From NCBI RefSeq assembly GCF_044377145.1, contig NZ_JBILJQ010000008.1, positions 40,717 through 104,716 of the forward strand: 64,000 nucleotides of DNA, written 5' to 3'. The notes under the pieces are model-generated. The model did not search any database. It was not told the origin of the DNA and saw only the letters and a list, made by a program, of their open reading frames with translations. Numbering within the stretch: position 1 is the first letter of the stretch; every line of letters begins with the position of its first letter. The DNA comes from Aquimonas sp044377145 (GTDB lineage Bacteria > Pseudomonadota > Gammaproteobacteria > Xanthomonadales > Xanthomonadaceae). Shown here in pieces: positions 52,588-60,601 of this stretch. The position numbers and the translations under genes are program-made.

Positions 52588-55500
52588 GTGCGCGCACCGC
52601 CTACCCGCTCCGCTCAGCCCGCGTCGAAAGCGCGCCCCTTTGGTCTGCAGACCAAGCTCGCGGTCGGCGCCACCCACGATCGGCACGAGTACGAGGCGGA
52701 ACGGATCGCCACTGGCTTCAGCCAGGGCGCCGCGCCGCCCTCAGCCGCGCCGGCATCGATCTCGGCGGTGGGTGCGCAGCGCAGCGCACTGCCGGTTGCA
52801 TCAGCACCGGAACAGACCGACGACGAGCAGCCCGCGCCGCCTGAAGCGCGTGCGCAGCTGAGCCCGCGCGGTGGCGGACCCGAGGCCGCCAAGGCCGCAC
52901 CACCGCCGACGATCAAGACCGAGCCGCCGGAGCCCGAATCCGAACCCGAACCGGAGCCCAGCAAGCCGGCATCGCCGGCCCCCGTGCAGCGCGCGAGCCA
53001 GCCCGATGCACCGCCTGGCGAGACCGGCACTACGCCGGCGACCGGCAGCCCGGCAGCGCCTGAGCCCACCGGCGACGCTGCGAAAGAACCGCAAGCTGGC
53101 AAGCCCAGCGCGGCTCCCGCCAGCCCCGGCGCCGAGGGTGGCGCGGCGCCAGCAGCGGTTGAGCACTCGATCCAGCAGATGCGCAAAGGGCCCGCCAAGG
53201 GCCTGGATGCTCCGGTGCGCGACGACCTGGAAGGCCACATCGGCAGCGATCTCGGCGATGTTCGCCTGCATGACAACCGCGCCGCGGGCGAGGCCGCCGA
53301 GGCGCTGAACGCGCGCGCCTTCACCGTCGGCCAGGACATCTTTTTCGGCCCCGGCCAGTACGATCCGGATTCCAGCGGTGGCCGTCATCTGATCGCACAT
53401 GAGGTCGCCCATACCGTTCAGCAGGGCGGCGGCTCGGCCGCCGCGCAGCGGATCCAGCGAACGCCCGCCACCCAGGGTGCCGCGGCCACGGACGCGGCAG
53501 CGACCGATAAGGTCAACGAGATCAGCGGTGACGGCTGGAGCATCAAGCTGGAGGCGGTCGGCGCCGCCAAGGGCACGTTCACCGTCCCGAAACTTGAGCT
53601 GCCGACGATTGCCGGGGAGCTCAAGGGCTCGGCCGGCAGCAAGCCCGAGCCCGCTGCTGACGGTGGCCGTGCCCTGCCCTCCGCGGGGGCCTCGTTCAAG
53701 CTCGATCCAGTGCCCGAGCGCGGCGAAGGCAAAGCGTTTGAGACCTGGGTGGCCTACGCCAAATCCAACTTCGCGGCGGGCCTGAAGACCAAGCTGGAAG
53801 CCCAGATCCAGGCCCAGGGCAATGCGGCCTCGGTGGCGAAGAGCGGCGCACCGGTCTATGTGCTCTACAGCGGCGGCAAGGGTGCTGCCGGCACCGACAC
53901 CATGATCATCGGCACCACCCAGCAGTTGTCCGAACACGACAGTCTGCTGCGGCCGATGCTGAGCCCGAAGGGCGCGCGCGCCAGTCTCGATGCCGACCAT
54001 GCGCTCGAGCTGCAGGTCGGCGGGCAGGACTCTGCCGAAAACATGTGGCTGCTGGAGAGTGGGGTCAATCGCTCCTCCGGGGCGACGGTCAAGAGCGGCG
54101 TGGTCAAGTCGATCGATGAGACCTTGAAGGCCGCCCAGGCTGAGCTGACCAAGAGCAAGGCCACGCCCGTCAGCCCCTTGCCTACCAGCGCCACCGAAGT
54201 ACGTCGCAACTGGGTGATGGTGTTCAACACCGTGTCCGGCGGCAAAGGCGGCAGCACCGACACCTCATGGACACGCAAACAGATCCGCGATGGCGAGCAC
54301 CTCAAGCACTTCCATGCGATGACCGAGATGGAGCTTGTGAAGCAGGGCTTCGTGTTCAAGGAGGGGGAAGTCCCGACCCACATCAATGTTTTTCCTGGCC
54401 CTTCCGGCGGCCGCGCGGTGCGCTTCGAGGTGTCCAAGGACGGCAGCAGCCTGCAGAAGCCGAGCTTCTTCTACCGCGGCTTCGAGTTGATCGGCGATGC
54501 GCCCTTCAACGCGCCGACTGCAGGCAACAAGGGCGGCGTGCTGAGCACCCTGCAGGTGCGCCGAACCAAGAAGGAGGACACGAAATCGAAGGTGCTGGTG
54601 TTCGCCGATGCAGCGCTGACCGTGCAGCACGACGAGAATCTCGGCTTCGGCGGCTACATCACCCGCGACAGCCTTACCGCGGCCTTCAGCGGCGCCCACT
54701 TCGAGCCACTGAGCCCGGTATCGTTCTCCAACGTGCAGATCACGCCGGACGGCGAAGTGGTGGCAGAAGGCTCAGTGCTGTCGTCCAAGCAGCTGCTGCC
54801 CAACTTGAACGTGCCGATCCTGCTGCGCGGCGACGACGTGCTGATCCAGTTCCCGGTGCCGACCGAGAGCCTGAACTTCGGCCCGGTCAAAGTGACCGAG
54901 GCGGCCGTGGAGCTCGGCGTCGGCGCGAACGGATTCTTCATCCAGGGCGTGGCGGGCATCGCGGTCGACCAGGTCGGCACTGGCACGCTCACCGCGCGCG
55001 GCGAAAACGATGGCGTCACCCTGGGCGGCGTGTTCAACCTCGATCTGGACTTCCTTGAGAAAGCCGAGGTATCGGCCACCTATGCGCTGAAAGACGACAG
55101 CTTCACCGCCAAGGCCGAGCTGCAGGTCAAGGCCGGCAGTCTGCCCGGGGTGGAGTCGGGTTCGGTCACGGTTGAAGTCACCCGCGAGAGCTTCGGCCTG
55201 AGCGGCAGTCTCAACCTCGGCGGTGTGCTCAAGGGCAGCACGGTGACGATCGGCTACATGCCGGAGACCGGGCTCAGCATCGAAGGCAAGGATCTGCCGC
55301 TGCCGGTCGACAAGCTGCCGGGAGTGTCTGGCGCCACTGTCACCGTGCGCGCGGTGCGCAGTCCGGACAGCGGCGAATGGAAGCTCAGCGGCGGCGGCTC
55401 GGCCAAGCTCAACGCGGCAGGTGCGACCGCGACGCTGGATATTCTCTACGACGGTGAGTCGGTCACCTTCAAAGGTCGCGCCGATGTCGCCAAAGGCCCG

Positions 55501-56400
55501 GCCACCGGCTGGCTGCAGATCACCGCAACCAATGCCGCCACCGACGCCGAGGGCAATCCGGTCGAGGGTGGGCCGGTTGGTGAACTGCGCATCTGGGGCA
55601 AGGGCGAGGCCAGCGTGGCCTTCGGCAAGGTGCTGACCGGCAAGGTCGGTATCGAATACACGCCCGCCGGCGCAGTGATTCTGGCCGGCGAAATCGCGCT
55701 GCCACCCACCGTCGATCTGTTCGAGAAGAAGGAGTACACCAAGTCGCTGCTGTCGGTGAGCACGCCCGACTTTCCGATCTGGGGTGTCAAGGTCGGCCCG
55801 GTCGGCGTCGGCATCTTTGCCTACGCCGACGCCAACGTGAGCTTCAACGCCTACGTCGGCCCCGGCCAGCTGCGCGACGCCAGCCTGAAGGCGGTGATGG
55901 ACCTCGACAAGCCAGAAGACGCGACCGTCACCGGCAAGGCCAACTTCTTCGTGCCCTCCTACGCCGGGTTGACGCTGGATGTCGGCGGCGGGCTGAAGGC
56001 CCAGGTCGCCGTGGCCTACGTCAAGGGCCGCGTCGGGCTGAGCGGTACGCTCGGTCTGGGCCTGGATGGCTCATTCGGCGTGGATGTCAGCTGGAATCGC
56101 AACGACGGCATCGCGGTCGGCGCCAAGGCCGAGATCACTGCCCGACCGAAGTTCGAGGTCGGAGTGAACGCCTCGGTCTTCGCCGGCGTCGACCTCGGCA
56201 TCACCGAGCTCGAAAAGCAGTGGGGACCGTGGACCAAGAAGCTCGGCGAGTTTGGCCCCGACATGGAGCTGGGCGTGAGCTTTCCGGTCAACTGGTCGGA
56301 GAAGGATGGCCTCGACCTCAGCCTGGACAACATCAGCGTCAAGAAGCCGGAACTGGATGCCAAGGGCATCATCAAGAGCGCCTTCGATACGCTGGTGTGA
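52588..56400 (+). CDS. DUF4157 protein with HNH-like motif, likely eCIS payload
   Basis: The 1270-residue product starts at a GTG (5 bases after the preceding stop). A Pro/Ala/Glu-rich disordered region (about 30-190) leads into a DUF4157 domain (about 193-285) with H271-E-V-A-H275, an intact metallopeptidase-like HExxH. DUF4157 is a hallmark of eCIS-associated proteins. Residues 468-498 hold an HNH-like pattern: D470-H471, then ELQVGG, N485 in ENMWLL, and N494. From about 640 to the end it is beta-rich and repetitive, with Gly/Val strands (GYMPETGLSIEGKDLPLP, GRVGLSGTLGLGLDG). A nuclease toxin, a structural protein or both are possible. Confidence 0.78.
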   Translation: MRAPPTRSAQPASKARPFGLQTKLAVGATHDRHEYEAERIATGFSQGAAPPSAAPASISAVGAQRSALPVASAPEQTDDEQPAPPEARAQLSPRGGGPEAAKAAPPPTIKTEPPEPESEPEPEPSKPASPAPVQRASQPDAPPGETGTTPATGSPAAPEPTGDAAKEPQAGKPSAAPASPGAEGGAAPAAVEHSIQQMRKGPAKGLDAPVRDDLEGHIGSDLGDVRLHDNRAAGEAAEALNARAFTVGQDIFFGPGQYDPDSSGGRHLIAHEVAHTVQQGGGSAAAQRIQRTPATQGAAATDAAATDKVNEISGDGWSIKLEAVGAAKGTFTVPKLELPTIAGELKGSAGSKPEPAADGGRALPSAGASFKLDPVPERGEGKAFETWVAYAKSNFAAGLKTKLEAQIQAQGNAASVAKSGAPVYVLYSGGKGAAGTDTMIIGTTQQLSEHDSLLRPMLSPKGARASLDADHALELQVGGQDSAENMWLLESGVNRSSGATVKSGVVKSIDETLKAAQAELTKSKATPVSPLPTSATEVRRNWVMVFNTVSGGKGGSTDTSWTRKQIRDGEHLKHFHAMTEMELVKQGFVFKEGEVPTHINVFPGPSGGRAVRFEVSKDGSSLQKPSFFYRGFELIGDAPFNAPTAGNKGGVLSTLQVRRTKKEDTKSKVLVFADAALTVQHDENLGFGGYITRDSLTAAFSGAHFEPLSPVSFSNVQITPDGEVVAEGSVLSSKQLLPNLNVPILLRGDDVLIQFPVPTESLNFGPVKVTEAAVELGVGANGFFIQGVAGIAVDQVGTGTLTARGENDGVTLGGVFNLDLDFLEKAEVSATYALKDDSFTAKAELQVKAGSLPGVESGSVTVEVTRESFGLSGSLNLGGVLKGSTVTIGYMPETGLSIEGKDLPLPVDKLPGVSGATVTVRAVRSPDSGEWKLSGGGSAKLNAAGATATLDILYDGESVTFKGRADVAKGPATGWLQITATNAATDAEGNPVEGGPVGELRIWGKGEASVAFGKVLTGKVGIEYTPAGAVILAGEIALPPTVDLFEKKEYTKSLLSVSTPDFPIWGVKVGPVGVGIFAYADANVSFNAYVGPGQLRDASLKAVMDLDKPEDATVTGKANFFVPSYAGLTLDVGGGLKAQVAVAYVKGRVGLSGTLGLGLDGSFGVDVSWNRNDGIAVGAKAEITARPKFEVGVNASVFAGVDLGITELEKQWGPWTKKLGEFGPDMELGVSFPVNWSEKDGLDLSLDNISVKKPELDAKGIIKSAFDTLV

Positions 56401-56435
56401 TCGCCAAATGCCGGCGATTTGCAGCTGCCAGCGGG

Positions 56436-56453
56436 CGGCACGCCGCCGTGCCG
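56436..56453 (+). terminator. Hairpin after the eCIS operon
   Basis: CGGCACG and CGTGCCG pair perfectly across a 4-base CCGC loop, 36 bases after the stop of the DUF4157 gene. There is no T-tract. It could mark the end of the 27-kb transcript or only reduce read-through into the amine oxidase gene. Confidence 0.45.
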
Positions 56454-56620
56454 GGCCACCGGCTGACTCGAATGTTCCCGAATCAACCCGTGCTCGCGGG
56501 GCGCAGCATGCACTTGGCTGCTTCAGGCGTGTAGGCTCCATGCGCTTCACCGCGAACTGTAGTGCGAGGTAGCTTCTCCTAACCATAACGTGGCAGTCAC
56601 ACACTGCCGAAGGGGGCTTT

Positions 56621-58279
56621 ATGGCTGAAAGCAGAAGGAAGTCGACGAAGGCGGCGAAGGCGGCGGAAGCCGCCGACACCCACGCCAATGTGGATATCGC
56701 CATTGTCGGCGGCGGCGTCTCGGGCGTGTACAGCGCCTGGCGACTCAAGCAGCGCAACCCGAACCGCCGGATCGTGCTGATCGAAGCGGCCGACCATATC
56801 GGCGGGCGGCTGCTGTCGGTACGGCCGCCGGGCATACCGAACATGGTCGCCGAGCTGGGCGGTATGCGCATCCTGCCCAAGACCCAGCCGCTGATCGTTG
56901 CCTTGCTGAAGGAACTGAACAAGGCATTGCCCAAGAACGAACGCATCGAAACCTACCCGTTCCCGGTGGACCAGCCGCAGAACATCGCCTACCTGCGGGG
57001 CGTGCATCTGCGGCTGTCGGACTTCACCCGGAACCCGAGCAAGGTGCCCTATCAACTATCGTTCCTGGAGCAGGGCAACACGCCGGGTGTGGTCATGGTC
57101 AATGCCATTGAGCAGATCGTGCCGGGCATCACCGCGGCGGGCCTGACCAACGCCGAGCGCCATGAGATGGCGAGCAAGGCGAGCTTCGATGGTCAACCGC
57201 TGTATGAGCAGGGCTTCTGGAATCTGCTGTTGCGCGTCATCACGGGTGAGGCTTATCAACTGGGCCTGGACGCTGGCGGCTACGAGAGCGTGGTGTCCAA
57301 CTGGAATGCGGCAGATGCCATCCCGTGGTTCTTGTCGGACTTCGGCATTGCACCCGAGTACGAGGGCTTCAAGCAGGGATTTCAGCAGGTGCCGCTGGCG
57401 ATGGAAACCCTGTTCAGGAGACTGCGGGGTGAAGTGATGCTCGAAACCCGTTTGGAGCGTTTCGAGTGGAGCAACGGCAAGTTTCTGTTGAACCTGTCCG
57501 GGGGAAAGCGTCTGCAGGCCAGCACACTGATACTGGCCATGCCGCGCCGCTCGCTGGAGCTGGTGGCCGACAAGGCGCCCCTGTTGCAGGCACCGAGCGT
57601 CGTCAAACTCATCGGCAGCGTCACTCCGCAGCCGCTGTTCAAGCTGTTCACGACCTACGCCAATCCGTGGTGGCGAGCCGCCGGCTTCTACGACTACAGC
57701 AGGGGCCAGCAGGGCGAGTTTGTGCCGGTGGAAAGCGGGCGCACGGTGACCAGCCTGCCGGTGCGTCAGACCTACTACTGGCCTACCTCAGAAGGAGAGC
57801 CCGCCAAGGCCGGCCCCGCCATGCTGATGGCGAGCTATGACGACGGCTCCAATATCGGGTTCTGGGATGGCCTGCGCCCGCGACGGCGTCAAGCCTGGCG
57901 CGAAGGCCTGGAAGTGCCGGTGCCGCGCAACCCGTTTCAGCCGCTGGTGACGCACACCTCCAGCGACAACACGTGGGACCGCTACAGGGCGGACGATGAA
58001 ATGGTCGACGAGGTCGCGCGTCAGTTGGGCACCATCCACGGCCAGAGCTTTTCACCCCAGGTGCAGGCTGCAGCCTTCCGTGACTGGGGCGACGACCCGT
58101 TTGGCGGCGGCTGGAACAGCTGGAACATCGGCGTCAAGAGCTGGGAGGTCAAACAGCAGATCGTCCAGCCGCTGAGCGACACGCCGCTGTTCATCTGCGG
58201 TGAGGCGTACTCGGACGCCCAGGGCTGGGTCGAGGGTGCGCTGGAGACGGCGGACATCATGTTGAAGAAGATCCGCTGA
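56621..58279 (+). CDS. FAD-dependent amine oxidase family protein
   Basis: The 552-residue flavoprotein resembles monoamine/L-amino-acid oxidases. It has the dinucleotide fold VDIAIVGGGVSGVYSAWRL at 24-42, IEAADHIGGRLLSV with the GGR motif, and the C-terminal FAD segment LFICGEAYSDAQGWVEGALETADIMLKKI. The first 23 residues are a Lys/Ala-rich leader (SRRKSTKAAKAAEAADTHAN) absent from ordinary oxidases. It is on the eCIS strand, 220 bases after the last cluster gene. A strong AAGGGGG ribosome site follows a GGCAG/CTGCC dyad (56592-56608). Substrate unknown; it may be a second payload releasing hydrogen peroxide, or an unrelated enzyme. Confidence 0.85.
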   Translation: MAESRRKSTKAAKAAEAADTHANVDIAIVGGGVSGVYSAWRLKQRNPNRRIVLIEAADHIGGRLLSVRPPGIPNMVAELGGMRILPKTQPLIVALLKELNKALPKNERIETYPFPVDQPQNIAYLRGVHLRLSDFTRNPSKVPYQLSFLEQGNTPGVVMVNAIEQIVPGITAAGLTNAERHEMASKASFDGQPLYEQGFWNLLLRVITGEAYQLGLDAGGYESVVSNWNAADAIPWFLSDFGIAPEYEGFKQGFQQVPLAMETLFRRLRGEVMLETRLERFEWSNGKFLLNLSGGKRLQASTLILAMPRRSLELVADKAPLLQAPSVVKLIGSVTPQPLFKLFTTYANPWWRAAGFYDYSRGQQGEFVPVESGRTVTSLPVRQTYYWPTSEGEPAKAGPAMLMASYDDGSNIGFWDGLRPRRRQAWREGLEVPVPRNPFQPLVTHTSSDNTWDRYRADDEMVDEVARQLGTIHGQSFSPQVQAAAFRDWGDDPFGGGWNSWNIGVKSWEVKQQIVQPLSDTPLFICGEAYSDAQGWVEGALETADIMLKKIR

Positions 58280-58571
58280 GATCGGCGCGGCGAGCCGGGA
58301 CAGAGCATTCGAGATTTCACCGACTGCTGGTCGCCGGCTCGCTGCACGTCGGGGAGATTGCCTCGGCCAGCGACGCTGCGGTAGCGATCGTGACGGCTGC
58401 ATCCCTCGGACCAGCCGGTATCAGCACCCATGCGCAGGTCACCTGCTCCGCGCAGCACTGCCACGTCCTCGCTGCGCTGCAGGTGCTCGGCTACTCCGAC
58501 ACCCCTTTCCGGCGGGGCAGCACAAGGTGCGAGGTAAACTTGCGCGCCTTGCCGTCCTCAACCCGCACCTG

Positions 58572-59534
58572 ATGCCCGTATTCCCCGCCACACCCGAGTT
58601 CATTGATCGCGCCGCCGCCCTGCTGCGCGCGGGCGAGCTGGTGGCGTTCCCGACCGAGACCGTCTACGGGCTCGGTGCGCTGGCGCTGGACCCGGCCGCA
58701 GTGGCGAAGATCTACGCCGCCAAGCAGCGCCCACGCAGCAGTCCCTTGATCGCGCATGTAGCCTCGATTGAGCAAGCGCGATCGCTGGTGCACGAGTGGC
58801 CGGAGACAGCGGCGCGTCTGGCCGCGGCGTTCTGGCCCGGCCCGCTGACCCTCGTGCTGCCGCGCGCTGAGTTGGTGCCGGACGCACTTACCGGCGGGCT
58901 TGATCGGATCGGCGTACGCATGCCGGCGCATCCGGTCGCCTTGGCCCTGATCGAGGCCGTCGGCCAGCCGCTGGCTGCGCCCAGCGCCAACCTGTTCATG
59001 CAGCTGTCGCCGACTTCAGCCGCGCATGTCGAAGCCGGCCTCGGCGAGCGCATCGGGATGATTCTCGATGGAGGCGACTGTGTGCACGGGATCGAATCGA
59101 CCGTGCTGCGCATCGATGCGGACGGCGCACGCGTGTTGCGCCTCGGAGCCATCCCGGTCGCGATGCTTGAACAGGTGCTCGGCACCCGCGTGGCGGCATC
59201 GACAACGCCCGCGGCCAGCGCGGTCGCACACGAATCACCCGGCCAGCACGCGCGCCACTACGCGCCGCGCACGCCGCTGATGCTGTGGCAGAACGGTCAG
59301 GCCTTGCCGCCGGGCCGCGGCGTGCTGCTGGCGCTCGGTGAGTCGAACCCGATCAACGGGCCGCTGCAGCTGACGATGCCCGCCGAGGCGAGCGCGTATG
59401 CGCGACGCCTGTATGCCGAGCTGCACCGTCTGGACGCCGAAGGCCTGCAGTGGATCGCGGTTGAGCTGCCGCCGGCCGCACCCGACTGGGCGGCGGTGCA
59501 CGACCGCCTGCAGCGGGCCGCGCATCCGGGTTGA
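58572..59534 (+). CDS. L-threonylcarbamoyladenylate synthase (Sua5/TsaC family)
   Basis: The enzyme makes threonylcarbamoyl-AMP from threonine, bicarbonate and ATP for the t6A37 modification of tRNAs reading ANN codons. The 320-residue product has the YrdC domain (AFPTETVYGLGALALDPAAVAKIYAAKQRPRSSPLI, with the KxR and SxN elements, the latter in APSANLFMQLSPT). A Sua5-type C-terminal domain follows from about 210, after a SPGQHARHYAPRTPL linker. The ATG at 58572 is supported by the family N-terminus. It is convergent with the glucokinase gene. Confidence 0.93.
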   Translation: MPVFPATPEFIDRAAALLRAGELVAFPTETVYGLGALALDPAAVAKIYAAKQRPRSSPLIAHVASIEQARSLVHEWPETAARLAAAFWPGPLTLVLPRAELVPDALTGGLDRIGVRMPAHPVALALIEAVGQPLAAPSANLFMQLSPTSAAHVEAGLGERIGMILDGGDCVHGIESTVLRIDADGARVLRLGAIPVAMLEQVLGTRVAASTTPAASAVAHESPGQHARHYAPRTPLMLWQNGQALPPGRGVLLALGESNPINGPLQLTMPAEASAYARRLYAELHRLDAEGLQWIAVELPPAAPDWAAVHDRLQRAAHPG

Positions 59535-59562
59535 TCGACGCGGTGTCGGCCGAACGGCGCGC

Positions 59563-60588
59563 TCAAACGCCGCCGGCCAGATGCCAGCGCGCCGCGCCCA
59601 GCACGCCGAGGTCACCGTGTTCGACCAGATGCACCGGCACGCGCTCGAGCTGGGCGCGCATGGCGCCCTTGTCGTGGAAGCGCTGTTGGAACTCGCCGCG
59701 CAGCAGGTTGGCGCGAAGATGAGGCAGCACGCCGCCGGCCAGACGCACGCCACCCTGCGCACCGGTGGCCAGCAGCAGGTCGGCGCAGACGCTGCCCAGC
59801 TCGGCGCAGAACACCTCGACTGCGCGTGCGGCCAGCGCATCGCTCGACGCGGCCCGGCTGACCGCCGCCGGTGTCTCAAAGGTGGCCGCCTGTTGCCCGA
59901 GTTCGCACAGCCCGCGGTAGATGCGCAGCAGCCCCGGACCTGACAGCAGGTCTTCGATCCGCACCTGGGGCTGGCGCTGTCGCCACAGGGTGAGCAGGGC
60001 CAAGCCATCCGCGGTGGCCGGCGCGAACCCGGCCTGGCCGGCTTCGGTGGCCAGCACATGCAGACCATCGCCTATCGGCACGCACAGCGCAGCACCAAAA
60101 CCGGTGCCAGCGCCGAGCACCAGGATCGGCGCGCGGCGTGGCGGGGCCGCGGGGCTGAGCAGACCGTCCATGGCCTCGAACGGCAGTCGCGCCACCGCAA
60201 TCGCAACGGCCTCGAAGTCGTTGACGAAGGCCAGCTGGTCCAGCCCCACCGAACGGCGCAGCACGGCAAGATCGACCGCCCACGGCAGATTGGCGTGCAC
60301 CAGTTTGTCGTCCAGCACATAGCCGGCGCAGGCGATCACCGCTGAATGCGGATGCTGCAGGCTGGGCGCGAGCTGGTTGAGCTCGGTGAGGTAATGGCGC
60401 ATCAGTGCGCCGAGGTCGCGGTGCTCCCGGCAGGCGTAGCTGCGGAAGTAGCGCAGATGCGGCGCCTCGCGGTTGCCCGCATCGATCAGTGCGAGGCGGG
60501 CATGGGTGCCGCCCACATCGGCCGCAATAAAGCACTCGGCCTGCGCATGCACATCTTGGTCGGCACGCGCCAGGGCGTGATCCAGCAT
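59563..60588 (-). CDS. Glucokinase-family sugar kinase
   Basis: The 341-residue kinase phosphorylates glucose or a related sugar at C6. It has the ATP/phosphate-1 motif FIAADVGGTHARLALID at 20-36, the sugar-binding FVNDFEAVA segment and LVLGAGTGFGAALCV (phosphate-2). The adenosine motif LAGGVLPHLRANLL and C-terminal GDLGVLGAARW also fit bacterial Glk. The ATG at 60588 has AAGGAG upstream and lies 13 bases after the hexosaminidase stop, so the two are probably co-transcribed. In that context it may act on N-acetylglucosamine or glucose derived from chitin-type substrates. Confidence 0.87.
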   Translation of the reverse strand: MLDHALARADQDVHAQAECFIAADVGGTHARLALIDAGNREAPHLRYFRSYACREHRDLGALMRHYLTELNQLAPSLQHPHSAVIACAGYVLDDKLVHANLPWAVDLAVLRRSVGLDQLAFVNDFEAVAIAVARLPFEAMDGLLSPAAPPRRAPILVLGAGTGFGAALCVPIGDGLHVLATEAGQAGFAPATADGLALLTLWRQRQPQVRIEDLLSGPGLLRIYRGLCELGQQAATFETPAAVSRAASSDALAARAVEVFCAELGSVCADLLLATGAQGGVRLAGGVLPHLRANLLRGEFQQRFHDKGAMRAQLERVPVHLVEHGDLGVLGAARWHLAGGV

Positions 60589-60601
60589 TGCCTGAAGCTC
60601 C

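Noticed and set aside
29255..56400. Prophage or phage-tail remnant
   Set aside because: No capsid, portal, terminase, integrase, holin or lysin gene is present, and DUF4255, the AAA+ ATPase and DUF4157 are eCIS markers.
29255..56400. Type VI secretion system
   Set aside because: No TssJ/L/M membrane complex, TssK or ClpV-like gene. The tube is gp19-like and the ATPase is Afp15-like.
56590..56609. Sigma-54-like promoter before the amine oxidase
   Set aside because: TGGCAG and CTGCC are present, but the GG-to-GC spacing is not 10 bases. They form a small dyad instead.
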